Positions 34,158 to 44,209 are shown, counted from the stretch's first letter. The stretch: 64,000 bases of DNA from Candidatus Acidiferrum typicum (GCA_025463055.1 JAOAPV010000004.1:1-64000); one strand, 5' to 3'. Translations and numbers: made by a program. Notes: a model not told the origin generated them from the sequence alone.

Positions 34158-35144
34158 TCAACCCGCAGTGCGGGAGTGCTGTCGCTCAAACGCGAAATCA
34201 AAACTCATTTGGGCCAAACGCAGGAGCTCGTTCTCGGTCATGCCGAGCTGCTGGGCATGCTCATACTCTTGGACAAGTGTGGTGTGGAACATCGCAGGAT
34301 CGTCGGTGGATAGCACGATTGGAATGCCGTGGCGAAAGAGCGCCGGTAGTGGATGCTTGTCGATGCTCGCCTCATCGCGACGCAACTGTAACGCGAGCGC
34401 ACCGGTGCGGACATTGCTTTGGGGGCAAACCTCGAGCGGAATGCGGCGATCGGCGAGAAGATCCATAAGAGCTGGGTCATTCATCGCCGCGATACCGTGC
34501 CCAATCCTTTCAACGCCGAGAAGCTCGATCGCTTCACGAAGTTTTTCTGGGCCGCCGACTTCGCCTGCATGAATCAGACGATGTAGGCCCAGGGCCGCGG
34601 CTTGGTCATATACTGGCCGCAATTCTCTGGTGGGCACGCTTAACTCATCGCCTCCAATGCCAAAGGCGACGATGGACTTCGATGCGCACTGCTTGGCAGC
34701 ATCGAGTACACGCATCGCTGCTTCCGCGCCAAATTGACGGACGGCATCAAAGATCCAATTCATGCGCAGCCCGCGAGACAGGAAGGATTCAGCGGCCGCT
34801 AAAATTGCCTCGAAGTTGGCTTCCGCGCGCTGCTTGCGCAGCAGCATCACGCCTATCGAAATCGTAATTTCGGCATATACCACGCGTTGCGATAGCAAGT
34901 ATTCCGCGAGGTCGCGAGTTACCAGGGCATAGTCGTTCGGCTCGCGCAAAAAGGAGGTGACCCACTTGAATGTTTCGAGGAACTCCAAGAAATTCTGGTA
35001 CGCGTAGCGGCGGCGCACTTCCTGCTCGGTGACTTCGAGGCCATGCCTTGCCGCCAACGCGCAAACGGTGCTCGGCTGGATCGAACCTTCGAGGTGAAGG
35101 TGCAACTCCGCTTTGGAAAGTGAGGCGATGGTCTCAGGAAGCAT
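34158..35144 (-). CDS. Adenosine deaminase family protein
   Basis: 328 residues from the ATG at 35144; a TTG at 35210 would overlap the nuclease gene. It is a TIM-barrel metal hydrolase with the zinc pair HLHLEGS, then FGIGGDE, HAGEVGGPEKL (third His and catalytic Glu), ERIGHG and STDDPAMFHTTL (metal Asp). The family deaminates adenosine or related compounds; the RIGHG signature fits adenosine or aminodeoxyfutalosine deaminases more than the RIDHG of adenine deaminases. It follows the S1/P1-type nuclease by 17 bp, consistent with nucleic-acid salvage, but the exact substrate is inferred. Confidence 0.87.
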   Translation of the reverse strand: MLPETIASLSKAELHLHLEGSIQPSTVCALAARHGLEVTEQEVRRRYAYQNFLEFLETFKWVTSFLREPNDYALVTRDLAEYLLSQRVVYAEITISIGVMLLRKQRAEANFEAILAAAESFLSRGLRMNWIFDAVRQFGAEAAMRVLDAAKQCASKSIVAFGIGGDELSVPTRELRPVYDQAAALGLHRLIHAGEVGGPEKLREAIELLGVERIGHGIAAMNDPALMDLLADRRIPLEVCPQSNVRTGALALQLRRDEASIDKHPLPALFRHGIPIVLSTDDPAMFHTTLVQEYEHAQQLGMTENELLRLAQMSFDFAFERQHSRTAG

Positions 35145-35161
35145 AGTGGCGGCAGACAAAG

Positions 35162-36019
35162 CTAGTGCGGTAAAGCAGGCTTGCCGGCATTCGTCCACGC
35201 GGTGAGCCAATAGGAGCCAACATCGGTAGCGGCATCCGAGAGCTGGCGAATCAGCGTGCCCGCCGATTGATTGTAGAAGCGATCGAAAAATTCATCGTTG
35301 TACGACTTGCTTTCCCGCCGCGCATTGCGGTCCGCGAGCTCGATTACCTCGAGCCAGCTATGCGCGCTCAGGCAGGCCTCGAAAGCGTGATCCGTGGGAT
35401 CGGTGATGAAGGAACCATCGTTGGGACGCATTGGGAAAAAGGAAGAAAAGCGATCGATGAGAGTTGTTCCAAATCGCTCGTTGATCCCTCTTTGGTCCGT
35501 GAGGTGGCCATCGAAATTTTCCGTAGTGTTGAAGGGGTCATGCGCCTCGGCAACATAGAACGCGAGAATCGCAGCGTTAAGCCTCGCTTCATCCCAATGG
35601 CCAAGCTTCATCGCTTCAGTAAGCTTCGCGCTGTACACGCCAATTTCCCAGGGTAGCAGGCCACTGGCATCGATTTTGGATTTGCCAAATTTGTTGACCG
35701 CGGCTTTGTAGCTGCGCGGCAAAGCGTCAAAAGGGAAGTGCCCGTACTTGTCGAGCCGGATGAAGTGGTTATGCCGCTCGGTGGGAGTTTTGGCTTCGGC
35801 ATCCAGCGGGTCGGTCACGTGTTGCACCACGAACGACCGCTGACTCTCAAAGTACGCGCGTAGATCGGCAGGCAGCGTGTCGATGGCTTGATTGACCACG
35901 ACTCTTTGCCCATTGCCACCCCAGGCGTAAGAGCCGCTCGGAAGAAGCGCGACGCTCACGGTGACGGCGAGGCCAGCGTTGAGGGATTTTCGCAACAAAT
36001 TGGGAGACATGCGCCTCAT
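35162..36019 (-). CDS. S1/P1-type zinc nuclease or phospholipase C-like, His-to-Gln at first ligand
   Basis: 285 residues from the ATG at 36019 (36010 is an alternative); the open frame further upstream lies inside the permease gene. The signal peptide ends in YA before W33, and an N-terminal Trp after cleavage is a zinc ligand in the S1/P1 and phospholipase C fold. Other expected ligand regions are HVTDPLD, ERHNHFIRLDKYG, VAEAHDPFN and NFDGHLTDQRG. The usual W-G-x-x-G-H motif reads W33-G-G-N-G-Q38, so the first histidine ligand is glutamine. The protein is probably periplasmic. It sits between an amino-acid permease and a deaminase gene. Activity is uncertain because of the ligand change. 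Confidence 0.8.
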   Translation of the reverse strand: MRRMSPNLLRKSLNAGLAVTVSVALLPSGSYAWGGNGQRVVVNQAIDTLPADLRAYFESQRSFVVQHVTDPLDAEAKTPTERHNHFIRLDKYGHFPFDALPRSYKAAVNKFGKSKIDASGLLPWEIGVYSAKLTEAMKLGHWDEARLNAAILAFYVAEAHDPFNTTENFDGHLTDQRGINERFGTTLIDRFSSFFPMRPNDGSFITDPTDHAFEACLSAHSWLEVIELADRNARRESKSYNDEFFDRFYNQSAGTLIRQLSDAATDVGSYWLTAWTNAGKPALPH

Positions 36020-36030
36020 TTCAAAACGCT

Positions 36031-37566
36031 CTAAGCGGGATTGGCGGCGCGTAGCGTGCTGCGCCTCCGTCCATAGTTGTAGTAAATCACGAGTCCGATT
36101 GCCATCCACACGAAGAATCGAATCCAGTTCGTAATTGGCAGGCCGGCCATCAGCAGGAGGCAGGTGACGATGGTGATGATTGGCGCGAGCGGGCCGCCCG
36201 GGGCGCGGAAAGCGCGCGGGCGGTCAGGTTCGCGGTAACGAAGAATCAATACTCCCGCAGCCACAAGAGCGAAGGCAAAGAGTGTGCCGATATTGGAGAG
36301 GTCGGCCAGCGTTCCGATGTCCAGAAGGCCGGCGGGAATGCCGACCAGAAAACCTGCCATCCACGTGGAAAAATCCGGTGTGCAGAAGCGCGGGTGCACC
36401 CGGCTAAAGATACGGGGCAGCAAGCCGTCGCGAGACATGGCAAACCATACGCGCGCTTGGCCAAGTTGAAAGACAAGCAGCGAAGAAATCATACCCATGA
36501 GCGCGCCGATCAGCACGATAAGGCGCACGCTATTGAAGTGGAGTTTTTTGAGCGTATTAACCACGGGAGCGGCATCGTCCACCAGGGTCTGCCAGGGCAC
36601 GAGCCCGGTCAAGACGACGACCACGCCAACATAGAGAATCGTGCAGACCACTAGCGTGGCGATGATGCCGATAGGAACGTCGCGTTGAGGATTCTTGCAT
36701 TCCTCGGCCGCCGTCGAGACGGAATCGAAGCCGATGTAGGTAAAAAAGACGATTGAGCCGCCGGTGAGGATGCCTGGCCACCCATTGGGCGCGAACGGAT
36801 GCCAGTTGGCGGGGTGAATGAATCGCGAGGCGAAGCTGATGAAAACGAGAATGGCGACAATTTTCAGCAAGACCATTATGTTGTTAGTTTCGGCGGACTC
36901 GCGGATGCCTCGAACGAGAATCATAGTTAATAACATCACGATGATGAACGCCGGCCAATTGAAACCAAGGTGCCAGCCAGGCTCATAGAGGACGTTCCCT
37001 TGCAGATCGGAGAGGCCGCCTGGAAGATACGCGGGGGAGATCCAACGTGGGTTGGGATGAAGACCAAACCAATCAAGCAGGTTCACAATATGCTGGGAGA
37101 AGCCCACGCTGACCGCCATATTGCTGACCGCGTATTCGAGAATTAAATCCCAGCCTATGATCCAGGCGATGAGTTCGCCCAAAGTCGCGTATGTGTACGT
37201 GTACGCGCTTCCGGCAATCGGGATCATGGCGGCCAATTCCGCATAACATACCGACGCGAACCCGCACACGATGGCCACTAGAAGGAAGGACAGCGCGATG
37301 GCTGGTCCCGCCCCAGGACGTCCAAAAGAAGGCGAATGGTAAATCAAATATTCCAACAAGGGTGCGTTCAGAATGGATTTTACTTGCAGTTGTTGTCCGG
37401 CGATAGCCGTGCCAACGATGGTGAAAATTCCCGAGCCGATCACGGCGCCGATTCCGAGCGACGTGAGGCTCACCCACCCCAGCGTCTTTTTCAATCGAAC
37501 TTCGGCGTTCTCGGAATCCGAGAGCAACTGGTCGATGCCCTTACAGCGGAACAGAGGTGACGCCAC
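36031..37566 (-). CDS. APC-family amino acid permease
   Basis: 511 residues from the GTG at 37566, which has GGAGAG a few bases upstream and gives the common family start VASPLFRCKGIDQLL; the frame is open to 37617. About 12 TM segments are visible. Signature parts are LTSLGIGAVIGSGIF (TM1 substrate loop), CYAELAAMIPIAGSAYTYTYATLGE, GWDLILEY, GGSIVFFTYIGFDSVSTAAEECKNPQRDVPIGI and a C-terminal RAFRAPGGPLAPIIT. It resembles the cationic/general amino acid transporter group (YfnA/CAT-like). Substrate not determined. The nuclease gene starts 11 bp downstream. Confidence 0.9.
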   Translation of the reverse strand: MASPLFRCKGIDQLLSDSENAEVRLKKTLGWVSLTSLGIGAVIGSGIFTIVGTAIAGQQLQVKSILNAPLLEYLIYHSPSFGRPGAGPAIALSFLLVAIVCGFASVCYAELAAMIPIAGSAYTYTYATLGELIAWIIGWDLILEYAVSNMAVSVGFSQHIVNLLDWFGLHPNPRWISPAYLPGGLSDLQGNVLYEPGWHLGFNWPAFIIVMLLTMILVRGIRESAETNNIMVLLKIVAILVFISFASRFIHPANWHPFAPNGWPGILTGGSIVFFTYIGFDSVSTAAEECKNPQRDVPIGIIATLVVCTILYVGVVVVLTGLVPWQTLVDDAAPVVNTLKKLHFNSVRLIVLIGALMGMISSLLVFQLGQARVWFAMSRDGLLPRIFSRVHPRFCTPDFSTWMAGFLVGIPAGLLDIGTLADLSNIGTLFAFALVAAGVLILRYREPDRPRAFRAPGGPLAPIITIVTCLLLMAGLPITNWIRFFVWMAIGLVIYYNYGRRRSTLRAANPA

Positions 37567-37688
37567 TCGTACTCTCCGATTCGCATCCGTTTGAGTTACG
37601 GCTGTCCTGCCGGACACGCTGTACTAGATGGGATTGCGCGCCTCAATGTACATTGAGAGGCGCAGCCGCGCAACATTGGCTGTCCGCG

Positions 37689-39950
37689 TTATACGTGTTG
37701 CAGTTGGGCGTAGCGCTCGACGAACTTCTTTGTGCCTCTTCCGGGGAAGCTGACCGAGAGGCGGCGATCCTCATCGTCGCCTTCCACGCCGACGATTGTG
37801 CCGACCCCATAGTTCGGGTGGCGAACTTTCTGGCCGAGAAGGGGATTCGCGTCGGCGCCGCGTCTGGTAGGAGGACGCGTAAACGTGCTGGAACCGGTGG
37901 AGGGGCGGCGAGTGGCGGAAGGCGGTTGCGATTGGCCGCGCACGCGCCGCAAAAATTCTTCGGGCGAGTATGAATACTCCGGATCGGGCTCATAGCGACG
38001 CGTTTGCCCGATCTCGGCCATTGAGCCGCGCACCGTTTCCACAAGCTCGACCGGAATTTCGGCAAGGAACCGCGACGGTAGGGAAGCGCGAAGTTGCTGC
38101 TCATTGCCAAAAATGCGGCGATACACCGCGCGCGTGAGCGTAAGTGACTTTCGCGCGCGGGTCATGCCCACGTATACCAGCCGGCGCTCTTCCTCAATCC
38201 CTTTCTCTTCATTCAGCGCGCGGCTGTGCGGAGAAATGCCTTCTTCCATGCCGGTCAGGAACACGTGGTCGAACTCGAGGCCCTTCGTGCTATGCAGCGT
38301 AATCAGCGTAACTCCGGGTTTGCCTTCAAAGGTGTCCGCGTCGCTGACCAGGGCTGCGGCGTCTAGAAAGTCCGAAAACGATTCGCCGTTTTCAATTCCT
38401 TCAGCGACGGCGCGAACGAGCTCCTCGAGATTTTCAATACGCGCGACGTCCTCGGGCGTATTGCGGTCTTTGAGCATGCCCATGTAGCCGGTTTCGTCGA
38501 GAACGGCGCGAAGGAAATCAGGAGCCTCGCTCGTCGCAAGAGATTCCTGCAGCTTGGCGATGATCTCCTGGAACGCGCGGAGCGGGGCTACAGCGCGGCC
38601 GCCGGCAGCTCCGGAAACGAATTTCTCAATCGCCGCCCACAAGCTGGAACCATCGGCGCGAGCCGTGGCTTGCAGCGCATCCACTGTGGTCTTGCCGATG
38701 CCGCGGGGTGGCACATTTAACACGCGCAGCAGCGAAATGTCGTCTTCCGGGTGCATCGCCAGGCGCACATACGCCAGAGCGTCCTTCACTTCGGCACGAT
38801 TGTAAAAGCTAAAGCCACCCACCAACTTGTAACGGAGTCCGCGTCGGCGAAACACTTCTTCAAACGCCCGCGACTGAAAGTTCGTGCGATATTCCACTGC
38901 GCAGGTCTGGGACGAGTCTTCATTGAGAATGCGTTCCAGTTCGCCCGCGACGAATTCCGCCTCGGCGTGTGCGTCTCGCCCCTCGAAATATCTTAAGTTG
39001 GCGCCTGTGCCGTTCTCCGCGCTCAGAGACTTGCCAAGGCGTTCTGGGTTGTTGGCCACGACCGCGCCAGCGGCGTCCAGGATTTGCTGCGTCGAGCGGT
39101 AATTTCGCTCCAGCTTGATAACTCGAGCTGCAGGGTAGTCGCGCGAAAAACTCATCAGGATGGACACATCCGCACCGCGCCAGCGATAAATGGATTGGTC
39201 CTCGTCACCGACTACGCAGACGTTTTGTTTTGGGCTGGTAAGCAGTCGAAGAAGCTCGTACTGCACCCGGTTGGTGTCCTGGTATTCGTCGACGTGAATG
39301 TATTGGAAGCGTGTCTGCCACTTTTCCCGAACCGCAGGAGAATCCCGCAGCAATTTGACGGTTCGCAGCAAAAGATCATCGAAATCGAGAGCGTTGCTTT
39401 GACGCAGCAGTTGCTCGTAAGCGGCGAAAATATCGGCCACGCGCCGACCGTCTTTGTCGATGGCCTCACTTCGCATCTTCTCCGCGCTCTGCCCATGATT
39501 TTTCGCGTAGCTGATCCGGCTCAGAACATTGCGCGGCGTCAACGTCTCATCATCGATTTCCAGATTTGCCATGACAAGCTTCACCGCGGCGAGCTGGTCG
39601 TCATCATCGTAAATGGCAAAATCACGGGGCAGGCCGGCATTGGCGGCTTCGCGCCGAAGGAGCCGCGCGCAAAGCGAGTGAAATGTGGACAACCACGGTT
39701 GCGCGGGCGGCACGCCTGCACGCAGCAGCAAATCGGAAACGCGGTTGCGCATCTCCTCCGCGGCCTTGTTCGTGAACGTGACTGCAAGTATCGCTTCCGC
39801 CGGCACACCGCTGGCGATGAGATGCGCCATCCGGAAAGTAATGGCACGCGTCTTGCCTGTGCCAGCGCCTGCAAGAATCAGCAATGGACCTTCCGTTGTT
39901 TCCGCCGCTGCGCGCTGTTCAGGGTTTAGTTCTTGGAGAAGAGTGAGCAT
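37689..39950 (-). CDS. pcrA: ATP-dependent DNA helicase UvrD/PcrA
   Basis: 753 residues from the ATG at 39950 (MLTLLQELNPEQRAAAETTEG); a TTG at 39965 is less likely. It is a superfamily 1A helicase with a Q-motif LNPEQR, Walker A AGAGTGKT, motif Ia FTNKAAEEM, motif II VDEYQDTN, motif III GDEDQSIYRWRGAD, motif IV KLERNYRS, motif V TLHSTKGLEFDHVFLTG and motif VI RRLVYVGMTRARKSL. A C-terminal Tudor-like segment (VRHPNYGVGTIVGVEGDDED) is present as in UvrD/PcrA. The role is nucleotide excision repair, replication restart and anti-recombinase activity. Confidence 0.96.
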   Translation of the reverse strand: MLTLLQELNPEQRAAAETTEGPLLILAGAGTGKTRAITFRMAHLIASGVPAEAILAVTFTNKAAEEMRNRVSDLLLRAGVPPAQPWLSTFHSLCARLLRREAANAGLPRDFAIYDDDDQLAAVKLVMANLEIDDETLTPRNVLSRISYAKNHGQSAEKMRSEAIDKDGRRVADIFAAYEQLLRQSNALDFDDLLLRTVKLLRDSPAVREKWQTRFQYIHVDEYQDTNRVQYELLRLLTSPKQNVCVVGDEDQSIYRWRGADVSILMSFSRDYPAARVIKLERNYRSTQQILDAAGAVVANNPERLGKSLSAENGTGANLRYFEGRDAHAEAEFVAGELERILNEDSSQTCAVEYRTNFQSRAFEEVFRRRGLRYKLVGGFSFYNRAEVKDALAYVRLAMHPEDDISLLRVLNVPPRGIGKTTVDALQATARADGSSLWAAIEKFVSGAAGGRAVAPLRAFQEIIAKLQESLATSEAPDFLRAVLDETGYMGMLKDRNTPEDVARIENLEELVRAVAEGIENGESFSDFLDAAALVSDADTFEGKPGVTLITLHSTKGLEFDHVFLTGMEEGISPHSRALNEEKGIEEERRLVYVGMTRARKSLTLTRAVYRRIFGNEQQLRASLPSRFLAEIPVELVETVRGSMAEIGQTRRYEPDPEYSYSPEEFLRRVRGQSQPPSATRRPSTGSSTFTRPPTRRGADANPLLGQKVRHPNYGVGTIVGVEGDDEDRRLSVSFPGRGTKKFVERYAQLQHV

Positions 39951-40056
39951 GGGTCCCGGGGACAAAAAGATTTTGCCGCACAGTCATGGTAGCCGAGGGG
40001 AGTGATGCGCGCAAACGCGCCTGTGGAAAGCGGGCTGGAACATTGCCGCGCTGAAA

Positions 40057-40692
40057 TCAATGTCCGAGGTCAATATCGAAGTAAGTCAGCGCTCGATTTC
40101 CGCGCATCAGCACCAGTTCCGGCACGTAGAGGTGAGCCGTGTCGACCAGATCAAACTGCTTTTGTAAATCAAAATACAGAAGCCCTTTCACCGTGCTGTG
40201 CGGCGCGACGACTCCAGTGGGCACGCTCGCTTCCTGCGCCTGCCGCTGCAATTCCTCTGCATTCTTGCCGCCTCCACCCTTGGGAATCGGGACCGGAAGA
40301 GGAATCTTATTACGCTTCGCGGTCGGATCCTTACCTCCCGGTTTCAACACGGCTTGCACCAGTTCCTCTGCGCTGAGCGAAGGTAGTTCCTGAGTATTTT
40401 CCGCGTCAAGATGCACGGTCAGGCGAATTCGTGACAAGTTGACTCTAACGCTTTCATCGGAGTCGTTGCGAAACGATACTTCCAGCGCAAGTATTCCCGA
40501 GGCGTACGGAGACTTCTTCGGGAATGTTTCTTTGTACTTCGCTGCGTCCGTCCACGGATTCGCAGTGATCGTCAAGCCTTCGTGCGACTCCAGCGAAGCA
40601 GTTCGCAAGGGCGCCTGCTGCGCGCCTGCGAACGTGGCGAGAAGAGAAAGGGAAGTGGCGACTGTCGGAATTCTGAAAGCGGCTATTCGCAT
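40057..40692 (-). CDS. Secreted hypothetical protein
   Basis: 211 residues from the ATG at 40692 (MRIAAFRIPTVATSLSLLAT), with a signal peptide ending near AGA/QQ. The mature part is beta-rich, with GILALEVSFRNDSDESVRVNLSRIRLTV (about 68-95), a Gly/Pro/Lys-rich loop (PLPVPIPKGGGGKN) and VVAPHSTVKGLLYFDL. The order resembles small extracytoplasmic immunoglobulin-like domains that follow polar side groups, but no family was recognised. The gene stands alone between the helicase and the kdtA operon. Confidence 0.7.
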   Translation of the reverse strand: MRIAAFRIPTVATSLSLLATFAGAQQAPLRTASLESHEGLTITANPWTDAAKYKETFPKKSPYASGILALEVSFRNDSDESVRVNLSRIRLTVHLDAENTQELPSLSAEELVQAVLKPGGKDPTAKRNKIPLPVPIPKGGGGKNAEELQRQAQEASVPTGVVAPHSTVKGLLYFDLQKQFDLVDTAHLYVPELVLMRGNRALTYFDIDLGH

Positions 40693-40809
40693 GTGGTTAT
40701 AATAGATGTTTCTCATCTCGACGCCTTCGATTCCTGGGGGACGTGCGGGGTTGCCCTGCGCCTCGCATGAGTTCCGCGGCGCAGCGATAAGGGACCGGAG
40801 CCACGCTTA

Positions 40810-42171
40810 GTGTATTTTGTTTACAGTTTTTTAATGAGTGCCGCAGCGCTCTTGCTCTTGCCGTATTGGCTGATTAAGGGGCTGCGTCAGAGAAAGTACC
40901 TCTCCAACTTGCGCGAGCGGCTTGGCTTGTCAACTAGCCCGCTCGACAAATTGCCCGCAGACCGTCCCGGCGCCATCTGGATTCATGCCGTATCCGTGGG
41001 TGAGCTTCTTTCTAGTATTTCCCTGGCGAAGCGATTAAAAGAAGCGTATCCGAACCGTCCGCTCGTAGTGTCGACGACGACGATCACTGGGCAATCATTG
41101 GCCCGCGAACGGATTCAATTTGCCGATGCGGTGTTCTATTTCCCGCTGGACTGGAGTTTTTGCGTACGCCGCGTCTTGCTCGCGGTTCGCCCATCCCTCG
41201 TCGTAGTGTTGGAGACCGAGATTTGGCCTAACTTTCTGCGCGAGACTCGCCGGAAAGACATTCCCGTGCTTTTCGTGAGTGGAAGAATCTCGGATCGTTC
41301 TTTCGCGCGTTACCAGCGATACCTCGGTAGGTTCGGTTTTCTTCTTCGGCCCTTTCTGCGAAGCGCGCTGGCAAATGGAGCCGCGTTTCTGATGCAGAGC
41401 GAGAAGGATGCGGAGCGTATTCGCGCACTGGGCGCGCCCGCCGACCGCGTTTCGGTCAGTGGCAACCTGAAATACGACATGGAGCTGCCTGCCGCAACAC
41501 CGCTTTCGAGCTGGCTCGAGGCCGAAGCTCGCCGCCAAGGCCGTTCGCCCATCGTAGTCGCCGGCAGCGTCGTGGCCACGGAAGAGCCGCTCGCATTGAT
41601 AGCCTTTGGCGTTGTGCAGGGCGAACACCCCAACGCATTGTTGGTTCTCGCCCCCCGCAAGCCGGAACGCTTTGAGGCCGCGGCGGATTTTATTCATGAG
41701 TCGCGCCGCAAGTTTATTCGACGTTCCGAGCTGGCGCTAACCGCGCATGCGGAAGGAATGGCAGGCGGCAACAATGGGTCAATCTCACGCGACGTCACCG
41801 TGATTCTTCTCGACAGCATCGGCGAGCTCGCGTCAGTCTATCGGTTAGCGGATGGCGCGTTCGTCGGTGGCTCTCTGGTGCCTTCGGGCGGGCATAATAT
41901 TTTGGAGCCTGCGGCATTCGGTAAAATTCCAGTGTTTGGGCCTTCGATGGAAAATTTTGCCGATATCGCCGCGCGTTTTGTTGCGGCCGACGCAGCCATC
42001 CAAGTCGAGAGCCCCGAAGACGCCGGCGTAGCCTGGATCGAACTGCTGCGCAGTCCGGAGCGCCGCCGCAAGATGGGCGAAAACGCCAAGCAACTGGTAG
42101 ACAGCAGCCGTGGCGCAACAGACCGAGCTCTGGCTGAAATCGCCAAATTCCTCGGCAGCCCAGCACAATGA
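40810..42171 (+). CDS. waaA: 3-deoxy-D-manno-octulosonic acid transferase
   Basis: 453 residues, GTG start. An N-terminal membrane anchor (YFVYSFLMSAAALLLLPYWL) is followed by the GT30 domain: NLRERLGL, IWIHAVSVGE, TTTITGQSLARER, FYFPLDWSFCVRRVL, ETEIWPNFLRETR, SGRISDRSFARYQR, then the second Rossmann half with VSGNLKYD, GGSLVPSGGHNILEPAAFGKIPVFGPSMENF. It transfers Kdo from CMP-Kdo to lipid IVA on the inner membrane. It is the first gene of the LPS core operon; its stop overlaps the lpxK start by 4 bp. Confidence 0.96.
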   Translation: MYFVYSFLMSAAALLLLPYWLIKGLRQRKYLSNLRERLGLSTSPLDKLPADRPGAIWIHAVSVGELLSSISLAKRLKEAYPNRPLVVSTTTITGQSLARERIQFADAVFYFPLDWSFCVRRVLLAVRPSLVVVLETEIWPNFLRETRRKDIPVLFVSGRISDRSFARYQRYLGRFGFLLRPFLRSALANGAAFLMQSEKDAERIRALGAPADRVSVSGNLKYDMELPAATPLSSWLEAEARRQGRSPIVVAGSVVATEEPLALIAFGVVQGEHPNALLVLAPRKPERFEAAADFIHESRRKFIRRSELALTAHAEGMAGGNNGSISRDVTVILLDSIGELASVYRLADGAFVGGSLVPSGGHNILEPAAFGKIPVFGPSMENFADIAARFVAADAAIQVESPEDAGVAWIELLRSPERRRKMGENAKQLVDSSRGATDRALAEIAKFLGSPAQ

Positions 42172-43166
42172 ACTTGCCGCGCGCGCTCCGAATTCTGCTC
42201 TGGCCCCTTTCTCAGTTGTACGGGTTATACGTTCGGTGGCGCGCTGCCTTTTACGCTAAGGGATGGCTTAAAGCGAAGCGCTTGAAAGCCAAGGTAATCA
42301 GCGTCGGGAACTTAACCGTCGGCGGTACGGGAAAGACTCCTATGGTTTTATGGCTCGCGGAAAAGTTTTTAGGGGAAGGAAAGAGTGTCGCGATTCTCAG
42401 CCGCGGTTATCGAGGCACCCTCGGCAGCAGCGACGAAATCGAGCTCCTTAAGCGACGGCTCGGCGATAAAGTTCAGTTCGGTGTCGGTCCCGATCGGTTT
42501 GCTTCTGGTACCCGCCTGGAATCCGCGAATGCCATCGATGTGTTCCTATTGGATGACGGCTTCCAGCATCTGCAACTTGCCCGCGATTTGGATGTCGTGA
42601 TGCTCGACGGTTCACGCAAACTCAAGGAAGAGTGGTTGCTCCCAGCGGGTCGGCTGCGCGAGCCGATCGCAGCATGCCGGCGCGCCGATATTGTGGTGGT
42701 ATCACGAAAATTTGAGACACCTTTCAGTGAGGCCAGAGACGCTCGCACATTCGCGATCTTCTACGCGCAGACAAGGCTACTTGGTTTTCGCCGGTTCGGA
42801 TCCGACCAGTCGGAAAAATATCTTAGTGAAATAGGTTCTGGCCCTTTCCTCGCCTTCTGTGGTATTGGAAACCCGGACGCTTTTTTTCACGATCTGAGTC
42901 GGTGGCACGTGCCCGTGGCGGACAAGAGGGCGTTTTCTGATCACCACAAATATTCTCTAAGGGAGCTGAGCCAGCTCCAATCGCGTGCGGAAGCCCGTGG
43001 TGCGGCTGGTTTGGTAACAACGGAGAAGGACGCCGAGAATCTTCCTAACACGAACCTGCGCTTGCCAATCTGGATCGCCGTTATCGATTTTGCATTCACG
43101 GCGGAAAGCGAACTCCTAGCGGCGATTGACCGCAAACTCGCGACCGGCCAAGGTGCGGCAGCGTGA
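42168..43166 (+). CDS. lpxK: Tetraacyldisaccharide 4'-kinase
   Basis: 332 residues. The P-loop is seen in [21 protein letters not shown], preceded by the basic amphipathic N-terminus ([21 protein letters not shown]). Also present are SRGYRGTLG, the [19 protein letters not shown] motif with catalytic Asp and His, and [23 protein letters not shown]. LpxK adds the 4'-phosphate of lipid A. It overlaps waaA upstream (ATGA) and waaF downstream (GTGA), pointing to coupled translation across the operon. Confidence 0.96.
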   Translation: MNLPRALRILLWPLSQLYGLYVRWRAAFYAKGWLKAKRLKAKVISVGNLTVGGTGKTPMVLWLAEKFLGEGKSVAILSRGYRGTLGSSDEIELLKRRLGDKVQFGVGPDRFASGTRLESANAIDVFLLDDGFQHLQLARDLDVVMLDGSRKLKEEWLLPAGRLREPIAACRRADIVVVSRKFETPFSEARDARTFAIFYAQTRLLGFRRFGSDQSEKYLSEIGSGPFLAFCGIGNPDAFFHDLSRWHVPVADKRAFSDHHKYSLRELSQLQSRAEARGAAGLVTTEKDAENLPNTNLRLPIWIAVIDFAFTAESELLAAIDRKLATGQGAAA

Positions 43167-44209
43167 AGATCCTCGTACGCGCCACGAATTGGGTAGGCGA
43201 CGCCATTATGGCAATGCCGGCCCTCCGAGCGGTTCGCACGCACTTTCCAGAGGCAAGGATTGCGATCGTTGCCCGGCCTTACGTCGCGGACATCTATCGC
43301 GGCCAGAAAGTCTGCGACGACCTCATTTCGTATGATCCGATGGGCGCACACGCAGGCCTGAGTGGTCGCGAGCGTTTGGCACGAGAGCTGCGCGCACAGA
43401 AATTCGACGTCGCGCTCCTGCTGCAAAACGCATTTGATGCTGCTTGGCTGGCTTGGCGCGCAGGTATTCCCGAGCGCATCGGTTATGCCCGAGACGGGCG
43501 CAGCTTGCTACTGACCAAGAGAATTCGGCTTCCAAAGCGCGGCGAGATACCGCCTCACGAGCAATTTTATTATCTTGAACTCTTGCGGCGTGCCGGTTGG
43601 ATCGATTCTCTCCCAACAGGATCCTTCGTGCGACTCGATATCACACAAGATCGGCGCCAGCGCGCCGAGCAAACTCTCTCTGCCGCAGGCGCTCGCCACA
43701 ATGTCCCGCGAATCGCCATTGGCGCAGGTGCATCCTACGGTTCCGCGAAGTGTTGGCCACCAGAGCGCTTCGCCGATTTCGTAAACTGTTTTCGCGTGCA
43801 CACGGATGCCGACGTGATTCTGTTTGGGACGGCGTCGGAGCAGACGGTTTGCGATGCGATTACTGCCGGAATAAAAGGTCCATCGATCAGCTTGGTCGGC
43901 AAAACCACGATCGCCGATCTCCCCGCGCTTCTTTCGCAATGTCAGCTTTTTGTCGGCAACGATTCGGGTGCGATGCATGTTGCCGCCGCGGTCGGCTTGC
44001 CAGTGGTGGCGATCTTTGGACCCACGGATCCCCACGGCACCGCGCCGGTGACTCCGCGCTGCACAGTCGTGCAACAAAAGCCGTATTGCAGTCCTTGTTT
44101 CCTACGACGCTGTCCGATAGACCACCGCTGCATGACTAGCGTCACGCCGGAAGCCGTGGAAACGGCAGCGCGTGGCTGGCTTCGCTCCGCGGAGGTGGCT
44201 TCTGGCTGA
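43163..44209 (+). CDS. waaF: Lipopolysaccharide heptosyltransferase II
   Basis: 348 residues, GTG start overlapping the lpxK stop. GT9 features are ATNWVGDAIMAMPALRAVR, DVALLLQNAFDAAWLAWRAGIPERIGYARDGR, IGAGASYGSAKCWPPERFADF and the donor-binding LFVGNDSGAMHVAAAVGLPVVAIFGPTDPHGTAP. A WaaF-type C-terminal Cys cluster PYCSPCFLRRCPIDHRCM is present. It transfers the second L,D-heptose of the inner core. A second GT9 gene, waaC-like, lies four genes downstream. Confidence 0.94.
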   Translation: MKILVRATNWVGDAIMAMPALRAVRTHFPEARIAIVARPYVADIYRGQKVCDDLISYDPMGAHAGLSGRERLARELRAQKFDVALLLQNAFDAAWLAWRAGIPERIGYARDGRSLLLTKRIRLPKRGEIPPHEQFYYLELLRRAGWIDSLPTGSFVRLDITQDRRQRAEQTLSAAGARHNVPRIAIGAGASYGSAKCWPPERFADFVNCFRVHTDADVILFGTASEQTVCDAITAGIKGPSISLVGKTTIADLPALLSQCQLFVGNDSGAMHVAAAVGLPVVAIFGPTDPHGTAPVTPRCTVVQQKPYCSPCFLRRCPIDHRCMTSVTPEAVETAARGWLRSAEVASG

